A DNA stretch of 64,000 nt from Caproicibacter sp046707225 (GTDB taxonomy: Bacteria; Bacillota; Clostridia; Oscillospirales; Acutalibacteraceae), in contig NZ_JBJKOP010000014.1 in assembly GCF_046707225.1 (NCBI RefSeq), forward strand, positions 18,987 to 82,986, in the 5' to 3' direction. How positions within the stretch are numbered: position 1 is the first letter of the stretch; every line of letters begins with the position of its first letter. A program made the translations under genes and the position numbers. The notes beneath the pieces were generated by a model. That model worked only from the letters and a program-made list of their open reading frames with translations. It made no database searches and had not been told where the DNA came from. This document shows positions 24,157 through 32,606 of this stretch, one piece after another.

Positions 24157-25641
24157 ATGGTTTTAACTGTACTGGCCAGCTTATTTACTTGGGAAAACAT
24201 TCTTTTTTTGAACATTGGACTTGCCGCAGGCATCATTGTGGGAGCCCTGCCCGGCCTTACGGGGACGATGTGCATTGCGCTTTTGCTGCCGATGACCTAC
24301 GGACTTAATTCCCTCACAGGGATGATTTTGCTTCTGGGCGTTTACTGCGGAGGCATTTACGGCGGTTCCGTTACCGCGATTCTGATCAATACCCCTGGAA
24401 CGCCGGCATCCGCTGCAACAGTGCTGGATGGTTATCCGATGGCGAAAAAGGGTCAGGCGGGCCACGCGCTGGGTCTGGCGCTTTCCGCTTCGGAAATTGG
24501 CGGCCTGTTCAGCGTTGCCGTTTTAATCGTAGCTGCTCCGCAGATTGCGAGAGTCGCGCTGGATTTTGGACCCGCTGAGTATTTTGCGCTTGCGCTGTTT
24601 GGGCTTACCATTATTGCCAGTGTGGGCGGTTCTTTACTCAAGGGGCTGATCATGGGCCTTGTCGGTTTGTTTGTCGCCACGATCGGTATGGACCCGGTCG
24701 GGGGAACGGACCGGTTTACATTCAATATTACCGAGTTGTCCAGCGGGGTAAATATTATTCCCGCCCTGATCGGTCTGTTTGCAATCACGGAGATCATGTA
24801 CAAGGCAAGGGATATATACAAGCCTGCCGGCGATGTCATAGAGGTTAAAAGCAATGAAAAGATCTCATTCAGGGACGTTCTGCAATATAAAGCCACTCTA
24901 TTAAAATCATCCATTATTGGCACGTTTATCGGCGTTGTACCCGGGACCGGCGCGGCAATTGCCTCATTTTTAAGTTACAATGAGGCCAAGCGAGCCAGCA
25001 AGCACCCGGAATTGTTCGGAACGGGTTATGGAGAGGGAATCGTCGCCTCTGAAGCGGCAAACAATGCCGTTACCGGCGGTACGCTGGTTCCGCTGCTGAC
25101 GTTGGGTCTCCCCGGTGACACCAACACGGCGGTTCTGCTCGGCGCACTGACCATGCAGGGAATTATTCCCGGTCCGCAGCTTTTCGTGCAGCAGAGGCAG
25201 TGGGTTTACAGCATTATGTTCGCACTAATTATCGTCAATATTTTCATGTACATTCAGGGCCGGTTTTTTATCAAGTTCTTTGTAAACGTAACAAAGGTGC
25301 CCACGCAGGTACTCGTTCCGATTCTGATTACCCTTTGCATTATTGGCGCTTACGCGGTAAACAACACGACGTTCGACGCGTTGCTGATGGCTTTAATCGG
25401 GTTGTTCGGTTACTATATGAAAAAGCTGGATTTCCCGTTGACCCCAATGGTGATCGCGATTGTTTTAGGGCCTCTCGCGGAGTCGAATATGCGGCGCGCG
25501 CTGATTATTTCGCAGGGAAGCGCTCTGATTTTCTTCCAGAAGCCCATCAGCTGCTTCTTTATTCTTCTTGCAGTCTTTATGCTGTTCTTTCCCTTGGTCA
25601 AAAAGCATCTGGAGAAAAAGAAAGGTGCGGCAGCGGCATGA
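24157..25641 (+). CDS. TctA-family large permease subunit (system 2)
   Basis: 494 residues, ~11-12 membrane segments. Family hallmarks are GALPGLTGTMCIALL, YGGSVTAILINTPGTPASAATVLDG, GVVPGTGAAIASFLSYN, EAANNAVTGGTLVPLLTLGLPGD and the C-terminal GPLAESNMRRAL. AGGGAGGA lies 14-19 bases before the ATG. The stop overlaps the start of the dehydrogenase pseudogene (ATGA), so that gene is translationally coupled to transport. Confidence 0.93.
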   Translation: MVLTVLASLFTWENILFLNIGLAAGIIVGALPGLTGTMCIALLLPMTYGLNSLTGMILLLGVYCGGIYGGSVTAILINTPGTPASAATVLDGYPMAKKGQAGHALGLALSASEIGGLFSVAVLIVAAPQIARVALDFGPAEYFALALFGLTIIASVGGSLLKGLIMGLVGLFVATIGMDPVGGTDRFTFNITELSSGVNIIPALIGLFAITEIMYKARDIYKPAGDVIEVKSNEKISFRDVLQYKATLLKSSIIGTFIGVVPGTGAAIASFLSYNEAKRASKHPELFGTGYGEGIVASEAANNAVTGGTLVPLLTLGLPGDTNTAVLLGALTMQGIIPGPQLFVQQRQWVYSIMFALIIVNIFMYIQGRFFIKFFVNVTKVPTQVLVPILITLCIIGAYAVNNTTFDALLMALIGLFGYYMKKLDFPLTPMVIAIVLGPLAESNMRRALIISQGSALIFFQKPISCFFILLAVFMLFFPLVKKHLEKKKGAAAA

Positions 25642-26746
25642 CGGAAAACAAGGCGGTACAAATCAGCAGCGGACGCTATTACCAAGGTCGAGGCGCGCTG
25701 GCTGTCTTTCCAGAAGAGGTGCAAGCGCACGGGGAATCCGTCTTGATCATAACGGACCGTACGGTGTACCCGAAGGTGAGGGAGCGCGTGGAACCCGCGC
25801 TCCGGAAGGTGGGAATCCGGTTTGAGATTTTTTGGTTCGACGGCTTTTGCGCTGCCGGAAACTACGAAGCGGCCGCACGGGCGGCAAGGCGGATGAAAGC
25901 GGCGGTGGTCGCCGGAATCGGCGGCGGCCGCATCATGGATGCCGCAAAAATCGCGTCAGATCTGTGCCGGGTCCGGTCCATCACGGTTCCCACTTCGGCC
26001 GCGACCTGCGCCGCCACCGCTCTGCTGGCGGTTTACTATACCGACGACGGACATTTTCTGGGGAACTACTGGCCCGCTTATGTCCCGTCGACCACGATCG
26101 CGGATCTGGATGTCATTGTGTCGGACTGTCCCGTGCGCTACAATGCTGCGGGAATCATCGACGCGATGGCAAAAATGCCGGAAATAACTATAACAGGCGC
26201 TATACCAAATTCTGGAGTGGAAATCTCTATTCCGGCCTTGCCTGCGCGGGGGCGGGTGAGACCTACCGTTTCTTGTTGGAAAACGGGCCGCAGGTGCTGG
26301 AAAAAATGCGGTCGAAGATTTGCGACCAGCAGGTGGAGAACTCGGTCTGCGCGGCCCTTTCCGCCACCGGGCTAATCTCCTGTCTGGCAAGCGGCGGGAA
26401 ACAGGCTGCAATTTCGCACTGTCTTTACAGCTTTTTCTGTGACTGCCATCCGGAGTTAACACATGATTTTTTACATGGTGAGCTTGTTGGGGCCTCTCTG
26501 ACCTGGCAGATCATGGTAAACGGAGAAGAAGAAAGGCAAGCGAAGGAGCTTTCCGGATTTCTTAGAAAAATGGATCTGCCCGCCTGCCTGGATGACCTCG
26601 GTTTTCGGCCCGATTCTGCGGAGCTGAGGGAACTGTATCACTATCTTCAAATGAAAATGCCGATTGAGGACGATTCGGCTCTGCAGCGGTTAAGAGCTTT
26701 TGAAGAGGTGCTGCTGCATGGATTCGCTTCTCAGGGGGAGAGTTAA
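25638..26746 (+). pseudogene. Glycerol-dehydrogenase-like alcohol dehydrogenase, frameshifted
   Basis: Two frames together encode a 369-residue-sized GldA-family iron/zinc alcohol dehydrogenase. The first (from ATG 25638) has the NAD-binding GIGGGRIMDAAKIA, the VPTSAATCAATA loop and the metal-ligand region GIIDAMAKMPE. At ~26180-26190 the reading frame must change, after which NYNRRYTKFWSGN, GAGETYRFLLENG and the metal-binding HDFLHGELVG continue to 26746. Total length is one base short of a multiple of three, so one deleted base restores the whole protein. GldA relatives reduce small carbonyls such as glyceraldehyde or dihydroxyacetone, which fits an aldehyde product of the DapA-family aldolase. 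A recent mutation or an assembly error are both possible. Confidence 0.85.
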
Positions 26747-26840
26747 GATACTCCGCATGTAAAAAGGCGTCTCTTTCTGTCGCTGATTCCGGCGCTTGCC
26801 AGTCCATCGGAACAGGAAGACGGCATGATTTAATTAGAGC

Positions 26841-26877
26841 GGGGACCTCCGGTTTTGCCGGTGATCCCCGATTTGTT
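26841..26877 (+). terminator. Terminator after the catabolic operon
   Basis: Imperfect 12-bp arms (26841-26852, 26858-26869) followed by an A/T-rich GATTTGTTAT tail. It ends the iclR-to-gldA transcript. Confidence 0.6.
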
Positions 26878-26887
26878 ATAGTACGAA

Positions 26888-26924
26888 AAAATGAGAGACT
26901 GTCATGAAGGCAGTTTCTCATTTT
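26888..26924. terminator. Bidirectional terminator before gatB
   Basis: Fourteen-base arms with one mismatch (26888-26901, 26911-26924), bounded by an A-run and a T-run. It serves gatB on the minus strand as well as read-through from the left. Confidence 0.8.
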
Positions 26925-26948
26925 GTATCTTGAAGCGTTTCGTGAAAT

Positions 26949-28367
26949 CTATAAACGCCGAATAATGTCCGCCAGCAGCTTTTCTGCTTCCTGGGGATTA
27001 GCCCTTCCGCGCGTTGCCTTCATGACGGAGCCGAGAATCGCCTTGAGCGCTTTTTCTTTCCCGGCGCGGTAATCTGCGGCGGCGGCTTCGTTTTCCGCAA
27101 CCGCTTTTTCGCAGATGGCTTTCAAATCGTCCGCGCTCATCCCGGCAAGATCCTGTTCGCTGAGAAATTCCTTTGCCGGCTTGCCGGTGTCCAGCATCTT
27201 TTCGAGCGTGGATTTCACCAGATTCATGCGGATTTCTCCGGAGTCCAGAAGCAGAATCAGCTCGTGAAGCTGTTCGGGAGTAACAGCAACTTCGAATTGC
27301 TCCTTTTCCGCTTCCGTGCCAAGACGGGCAAACATCTGCCCTAAGATGCAGTTGGCGGCGGCGCGGGGATTTTTGGTGCCTTTTGCGGCTTTTTCAAAGT
27401 AATCCGCGATGCGGCGGTGTTCAATCAAAAGACGGGCATCCGCTTCCGGAAGATCAAAGTCCGAGACAAAACGCGTCAGGCGCTTTTGCGGGTCTTCCGG
27501 CATCAGCGCGCGGATGGATTCCCGCATCCCGTCGGAAACAAGGATGGTGACAAGGTCCGGTTCCCGGAAATAGCGGTAGTCGTCCGCGTCCTCTTTGCCG
27601 CGCATCCCTTCCGTACAGCCGAAGCCTTCGTCGAACCGGCGGGTTTCCTGAACCACTTCCTCACCGCTTTGAATCAGGTCAACCTGACGGTCAAATTCGT
27701 ATGCAATGGCCTTTGCCATGTACGCAAGCGAGTTCATATTTTTAATTTCGGCGCGGGTTCCGAATTCTTCCTGCCCAACGGGGCGCACGGAGACGTTGAC
27801 GTCGCAGCGCAGGGAGCCCTCCTGCATTTTGCAGTCGGAAATGCCGATATAACGCAGAATCATCTGAAGCTTTTCCACATATTCCTGCACTTCCTCAATG
27901 CTCCGCAAATCCGGTTCCGTTACAATCTCGATCAGCGGAACGCCGCCGCGGTTGTAATCGACAAAGGTGTTTCCTCGGTCGTGCACCAGCTTGCCCGCGT
28001 CCTCTTCGATATGAATGCGGTTCAGCCGGATGCGGCGTCCGTTTGAAAGCCCGACCCAGCCGCTTTTGCACAGCGGCATGTCATACTGGGAAATCTGGTA
28101 GGCTTTCGGCAAATCGGGGTAGACGTAGTTTTTGCGGTCCATTTTGGAAACCGGGCTGATTTCGCAGTTTGTCGCGAGACCGGCCATGACGGCGTACTCC
28201 ACGACGGCCTTGTTCAGTTTGGGCAGCGTGCCCGGCAGGCCGATGCAGATCGGGCAGCAGTGCGTGTTCGGCTCGCCGCCGAATTCCGTCGTGCAGGAGC
28301 AGAAAATCTTCGTCTTTGTGGAAAGCTCCACATGGGTTTCGAGTCCGCAGACCAGTTCGTAATTCAT
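26949..28367 (-). CDS. gatB: Asp-tRNA(Asn)/Glu-tRNA(Gln) amidotransferase subunit B
   Basis: 472 residues, full family length. Motifs are GLETHVEL, the zinc-site cysteines (CSC...CCPIC in residues 23-41), KNYVYPDLPKAYQISQ and the C-terminal helical YqeY-like tail. GatB is the kinase and tRNA-binding subunit of GatCAB, which amidates mischarged tRNAs. It overlaps gatA by 4 bases and is the last gene of aspS-gatC-gatA-gatB. Confidence 0.96.
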   Translation of the reverse strand: MNYELVCGLETHVELSTKTKIFCSCTTEFGGEPNTHCCPICIGLPGTLPKLNKAVVEYAVMAGLATNCEISPVSKMDRKNYVYPDLPKAYQISQYDMPLCKSGWVGLSNGRRIRLNRIHIEEDAGKLVHDRGNTFVDYNRGGVPLIEIVTEPDLRSIEEVQEYVEKLQMILRYIGISDCKMQEGSLRCDVNVSVRPVGQEEFGTRAEIKNMNSLAYMAKAIAYEFDRQVDLIQSGEEVVQETRRFDEGFGCTEGMRGKEDADDYRYFREPDLVTILVSDGMRESIRALMPEDPQKRLTRFVSDFDLPEADARLLIEHRRIADYFEKAAKGTKNPRAAANCILGQMFARLGTEAEKEQFEVAVTPEQLHELILLLDSGEIRMNLVKSTLEKMLDTGKPAKEFLSEQDLAGMSADDLKAICEKAVAENEAAAADYRAGKEKALKAILGSVMKATRGRANPQEAEKLLADIIRRL

Positions 28368-29830
28368 AGCGCGACCCCCGTTTCGACAGCACGGAATACG
28401 TCTCTCCGCGCTGCCTGTTCATACTGGAACGCGGCGTTTAAGAGGGCCGGCTCTGAAAAACGGGCGCCGATGAGCTGCAGCCCGACCGGCATCGAATCAC
28501 TTCCGAAGCCGCACGGCACGCTGATGCCCGGCAGGCCGGCGATGTTCACCGGTACCGTGCAGATATCGGTCAGATATGTTTCCACCGCGTCCTGCGCGGT
28601 GAAGTTCAGCGGAAACGCGGTCATCGGGACGGTCGGGGCGGCAATCACGTCGCAGTGTGCAAACGCGTCTTCGAACGCCCTGACCAGCGTGCCGCGCAGG
28701 TTTTGCGCTTTTTTATAAAACGCGTCGTAATACCCGGCGCTTAAAACATAGGTGCCGAGCAGGATACGGCGTTTTACCTCCGCGCCGAAGCCTTCGCTGC
28801 GCGTCTTGCAGATCATTTCGTCGCGGTCTGCGTAATGCTCCGTGCGAGCGCCGTAGCGGATGCCGTCGTAGCGCCCCAGATTGGAGGAAGCCTCCGCGCA
28901 GGCGAGAATATAGTAAACGGGAAGGCTGTATTTAATGGACGGCATTGAAAATTCCACAATTTCCGCCCCAAGGGATTCATAAACCTTCAAAGCGTTTTGC
29001 AGCGCGGTATTCACGTCTTCGCGCACGCCGTCAAAGTATTCTTTCGGAACACCGATTTTCATACCTTTGATGTCTTTTCCCAGAGAAGAGAACGCGGGCT
29101 GAGATTTTTCGCTGCTGGTGGAGTCCATCGGATCGTATTTTGCGATCGCGTCATACACCAGCGCGGCGTCCTCCACACTCCGGGTGATCGGGCCAATTTG
29201 ATCGAAGCTGGAGGCGTACGCGATCAGCCCGTAGCGCGAAACCGCGCCGTAGGTGGGCTTCAGGCCGACAATGCCGCAGAAGCTGGCGGGCTGGCGAATC
29301 GAGCCGCCGGTGTCGGAGCCAAGCCCGAACGCGGCGAGGTTGCCCGCCACGGCCGAAGCGACGCCGCCGCTGCTGCCGCCCGCGACGCGCTCCGTATTAT
29401 GCGGGTTTCTTGCTCCGCCGAAGCAGGAGGTCTCACAGGAAGAGCCCATCGCGAACTCGTCCATATTTGCCTTGCCGATGAGTACGGCGTCCTGCCTTTT
29501 TAAAATATTCCAGACGGTCGCGTCGTAAATCGGGGTATAGCCCCGCAGAATTTTTGAGCAGCAGGTCGTTTCGATTCCGTTTGTGGAAATGTTGTCTTTC
29601 AGCGTCATCGGAATGCCGGCGAGCGGAGAGAGCTCTTCTCCCGCCGCGAGTTTGCGGTCCACTTCCGCGGCGGTTTTCAGCGCGGCTTCCGGCGTCAGCT
29701 TCACATAGGCGTTCAGGCGCTTGTTTTCCGTTTCGGCGGAGTGCAGATATTGTTTCGTCAGCTCCGTGCAGCTGATTTCCTTTGAGCGCAGGAGCTTTCC
29801 GATTTTAGGGATGATTCCGTATGGTTCCAT
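28364..29830 (-). CDS. gatA: Asp-tRNA(Asn)/Glu-tRNA(Gln) amidotransferase subunit A
   Basis: 488-residue amidase-signature enzyme. The catalytic triad region is visible as Lys in PMTLKDNIS, the GSSGGVASAVA Ser-rich loop, and GSDTGGSIRQPAS with the nucleophilic Ser. It hydrolyses glutamine and channels ammonia to GatB. TAGGAGGGG precedes the ATG, and gatC lies 10 bases upstream. Confidence 0.96.
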   Translation of the reverse strand: MEPYGIIPKIGKLLRSKEISCTELTKQYLHSAETENKRLNAYVKLTPEAALKTAAEVDRKLAAGEELSPLAGIPMTLKDNISTNGIETTCCSKILRGYTPIYDATVWNILKRQDAVLIGKANMDEFAMGSSCETSCFGGARNPHNTERVAGGSSGGVASAVAGNLAAFGLGSDTGGSIRQPASFCGIVGLKPTYGAVSRYGLIAYASSFDQIGPITRSVEDAALVYDAIAKYDPMDSTSSEKSQPAFSSLGKDIKGMKIGVPKEYFDGVREDVNTALQNALKVYESLGAEIVEFSMPSIKYSLPVYYILACAEASSNLGRYDGIRYGARTEHYADRDEMICKTRSEGFGAEVKRRILLGTYVLSAGYYDAFYKKAQNLRGTLVRAFEDAFAHCDVIAAPTVPMTAFPLNFTAQDAVETYLTDICTVPVNIAGLPGISVPCGFGSDSMPVGLQLIGARFSEPALLNAAFQYEQAARRDVFRAVETGVAL

Positions 29831-29840
29831 CGGGCCCCTC

Positions 29841-30119
29841 CTACATGCGGCGGCGAACCAGGAAATAGCCGTTTTCCTGATTCGGCGCGTTTTTCAGAAT
29901 TTTCTCCCGGTCATAGGAGGGAACAACCTTATCCTCGCGGAATACGTTTGAAAGGCTGTTGCTATTGTCAAAATCGGAATCCTCCGCGGCAACCGAGTTA
30001 ACGGCGTCGGCGAATTCGATGATGCTGTTCATGTCCTTGGTCAGGCTGTCAAGCTCCTCCGGCGCGACGGAAAGCTTCGCCAGACGCGCGATTTTCAGGA
30101 TTTCTTCGTGGGTGACCAT
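29841..30119 (-). CDS. gatC: Asp-tRNA(Asn)/Glu-tRNA(Gln) amidotransferase subunit C
   Basis: 92 residues, typical GatC: two N-terminal helices (EEILKIARLAKLSV, FADAVNSV) and a C-terminal extension ending in GYFLVRRRM, close to the conserved YFxVPR tail. GatC holds GatA and GatB together. GGAAGGAG precedes the ATG; aspS is 19 bases upstream. Confidence 0.93.
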   Translation of the reverse strand: MVTHEEILKIARLAKLSVAPEELDSLTKDMNSIIEFADAVNSVAAEDSDFDNSNSLSNVFREDKVVPSYDREKILKNAPNQENGYFLVRRRM

Positions 30120-30138
30120 GTTCCAGACTCCTTCCGGA

Positions 30139-31890
30139 TTATTTTCTCAGCCGGATATGCACTTCCCGCAGCTGCTGCTCCGTGACCTCGTTCGGCGCTC
30201 CCATCATCACGTCCTGCGCGTTGGAATTCATCGGGAACGCGATGACCTCGCGGATATTGTCCTCGCCGGTCAGCAGCATCAGCATGCGGTCGATGCCGGG
30301 CGCCATACCCGCATGCGGCGGCGCGCCGAACTGAAACGCGTGGTAAAGGGAGGTGAATTTGGTTTCCAGCTCTTCTTCGGTGTAGCCCGCGATTTCAAAG
30401 GCCTTTTTCATAATATCGACGCGGTGGTTGCGCACCGCTCCGGAAGAAAGCTCCACGCCGTTGCAGACAATGTCGTACTGGTAGGCCAGTACCTCTTCCG
30501 GCTTCTTCGTAAGCAGTGCTTCCATCCCGCCCTGGGGCATGGAGAACGGGTTGTGCGTAAAGACCGTCTCGCCGGTTTCGGGGTCGAGCTCGAACATCGG
30601 GAAATCGACGATGAAGCAAAGGTCGAAGCGGTTTTCGTCGATCAGGCCCAGCCGGCGGCCCAGCTCCATGCGAATCTGTCCTGCAAGCCCCGCGACCGCG
30701 TCGGTTTCGTCGGCAATGAAGAACACAACGGTTCCGGGTTTCAGCTCCGCGCGGCGGGTCAGCTCATTGCGTTTCTCGTCCGGAAGATATTTGTTGATCG
30801 GCCCCTGATAAGCGCCGTCTTCCGCCACTTTGATATAGCCAAGGCCCTTCATGCCGATGCTTTCGGCAAATTTCAGCATGCCTTCAAAAAAGCTCTTCGG
30901 CTGTTTTCCGCAGTCCTGCACGCTGATGGCCCGTACAATTTTATTTTGAAACGGCTTGAAGGCTGTTCCCTCAAACAAATAGGTAATATCCTGAATCAAA
31001 AGGGGGTTGCGCAGGTCCGGCTTGTCGGAACCGTATTTCAGCATGGATTCCGCATAGGGAATGCGCGGGAACGGGGCTTTGGTCACGGCTTTCTCCGAAA
31101 ACTCGGAGAACGTTTCCCCAATTACTTCTTCGGCGACCTTGAACACATCCTCCTGGGAGGCGAACGCAAGCTCGAAATCCAGCTGGTAAAATTCGCCCGG
31201 AGAGCGGTCGGCGCGCGCGTCTTCGTCCCGGAAGCACGGCGCGATCTGGAAATAACGGTCAAAGCCGGAGACCATCAGGAGCTGTTTAAACAGCTGGGGC
31301 GCCTGCGGCAGCGCGTAAAACCTGCCGGGGTGCCGGCGGCTGGGAATCAGATAGTCCCGCGCGCCTTCCGGAGAAGAAGCGGAAAGGATCGGCGTCTGAA
31401 TTTCCAGAAAACCGAGGTCGGTCATTTTCCTCCGCAGAAACGAGATAACCTTTGACCGCAGCACGATATTCTCGTGGACCTTCGGGTTGCGCAGGTCGAG
31501 AAAACGATATTTCAGGCGGACGTCCTCCTTGGTTTCCCGGGAGAGGGGAACCTCGAACGGAAGGCTTTCCAGAACCTCTCCGAGCACGGTGAGTTCGCTC
31601 ACCTTTACTTCGACCGTTCCGGTCGGAATTTTGGGATTGACGGTTTCCTCGTCGCGCAGAACGACAGTGCCGGACGCGGTCAGGCTGCATTCGCGGCTGA
31701 CTTCCTTTAAGAGGGCGTCATCGTAAACGACGATCTGGACCACGCCGGAATGATCCCTGATATCGAGGAACTTGATTCCGCCGTGGTCCCGGATATTTTC
31801 GACCCATCCCGCGACGCGGACTTCCTTCCCGATTTCCTGTTCGCTGACTTCTCCGCAGAACTGCGTGCGGTACTGGTTCACTAGATTCAT
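30139..31890 (-). CDS. aspS: Aspartyl-tRNA synthetase
   Basis: 583 residues, the bacterial-size AspRS. An OB-fold anticodon domain (EVRVAGWVENIRDHGGIKFLDIRDHSG) comes first, then class II motif 2 around CFRDEDARADR, a GAD insertion, and motif 3 GMAPGIDRMLMLLTG. Being first in an operon with gatCAB, it is probably non-discriminating and makes Asp-tRNA(Asn) for transamidation, but that is inferred from gene order only. The leader from the predicted start of transcription is only ~33 bases, too short for a T-box. Confidence 0.96.
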   Translation of the reverse strand: MNLVNQYRTQFCGEVSEQEIGKEVRVAGWVENIRDHGGIKFLDIRDHSGVVQIVVYDDALLKEVSRECSLTASGTVVLRDEETVNPKIPTGTVEVKVSELTVLGEVLESLPFEVPLSRETKEDVRLKYRFLDLRNPKVHENIVLRSKVISFLRRKMTDLGFLEIQTPILSASSPEGARDYLIPSRRHPGRFYALPQAPQLFKQLLMVSGFDRYFQIAPCFRDEDARADRSPGEFYQLDFELAFASQEDVFKVAEEVIGETFSEFSEKAVTKAPFPRIPYAESMLKYGSDKPDLRNPLLIQDITYLFEGTAFKPFQNKIVRAISVQDCGKQPKSFFEGMLKFAESIGMKGLGYIKVAEDGAYQGPINKYLPDEKRNELTRRAELKPGTVVFFIADETDAVAGLAGQIRMELGRRLGLIDENRFDLCFIVDFPMFELDPETGETVFTHNPFSMPQGGMEALLTKKPEEVLAYQYDIVCNGVELSSGAVRNHRVDIMKKAFEIAGYTEEELETKFTSLYHAFQFGAPPHAGMAPGIDRMLMLLTGEDNIREVIAFPMNSNAQDVMMGAPNEVTEQQLREVHIRLRK

Positions 31891-31929
31891 CTTCCGTTAA
31901 TCCCCTTTAACTGCAATCTTTAAACATCA

Positions 31930-31958
31930 ATTATAGCATGTAACAAAGTACGATTCAA
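31930..31958 (-). promoter_or_regulatory. SigmaA promoter of aspS-gatCAB
   Basis: Minus strand TTGAAT (31953-31958), 17-base spacer, TATAAT (31930-31935), about 40 bases before the aspS ATG. Confidence 0.75.
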
Positions 31959-32096
31959 CCAGTCATCGCTTTATTGTAACAAAGCGGTGCTTTTTCCGGC
32001 CTGATGCGGAAAGAACGGCCGTCCAAGTACCGATTCATCATACCACATTTTTGCATAAAATGCGATACATTATTTCAAAAGGAACGGTTGGGGCGG

Positions 32097-32606
32097 TTAC
32101 AGATCCACCCAGTAGCGCTGAGTGATTTTACCGTTCAGACAAAGTTCATTTTCCAGCCTGCCGCCGTTGTGCAGAATTGTTTTGGCGGAGCCGATATTTT
32201 CTTTCTTGCAGGTAATCAAAGCTTTGACAATCCCCAGTCCTTTTGCAATCGGAAGCGCCAGCGCCAGCATCCGCACCGCGTAGCCTTTCCGGCGCTCGGA
32301 GGGGCGGACCCCGTATCCGATATGGCCGCCGCATTTCAGCAGTTCGCTGTTCAGTTCATGGCGGATGTTGATAGCGCCCAGAATCCTTCCGGTTTCATCC
32401 GTCAAAAAAAACGTGTGCGCGCAGACAAAATTTTCCGGGGCTTCCCGTTCCATTCGGCAGGCGGAGGCGAGCCATTCCTCATAGCTCTGCCCCAGCAGCC
32501 GCGCGGAATAGGGCGTGATTTCTTCCCCATGATCCTCCCAGTCTTTTATGAAAGAGAGGTATTCTTCTTTTTGCTCCAACGAAGGGTGTTTCAGTTCCAG
32601 CTTCAT
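32097..32606 (-). CDS. GNAT-family N-acetyltransferase
   Basis: 169 residues with the GNAT fold: beta strands LGAINIRHEL and GGHIGYGVRPSERRKGYA, the latter holding the acetyl-CoA-binding R/Q-x-x-G-x-A pattern (RRKGYA), then NIGSAKTILHNGG, as in the ribosomal-protein/aminoglycoside-type subfamily. The substrate is unknown. It overlaps the end of pepT by 4 bases, so it is translated together with the tripeptidase. Confidence 0.85.
   Translation of the reverse strand: MKLELKHPSLEQKEEYLSFIKDWEDHGEEITPYSARLLGQSYEEWLASACRMEREAPENFVCAHTFFLTDETGRILGAINIRHELNSELLKCGGHIGYGVRPSERRKGYAVRMLALALPIAKGLGIVKALITCKKENIGSAKTILHNGGRLENELCLNGKITQRYWVDL

Noticed and set aside
26150..26230. Programmed frameshift in the GldA-like gene
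   Set aside because: No slippery heptamer, internal ribosome site or downstream hairpin; a simple deletion or assembly error is more likely.
29959..31455. A 498-codon plus-strand frame opposite aspS and gatC
   Set aside because: It is the antisense shadow of two certain genes, with repetitive His/Arg/Phe-rich composition and no motif or ribosome site.
31890..31960. T-box riboswitch upstream of aspS
   Set aside because: The promoter leaves only ~33 bases of leader, with no room for specifier and antiterminator.
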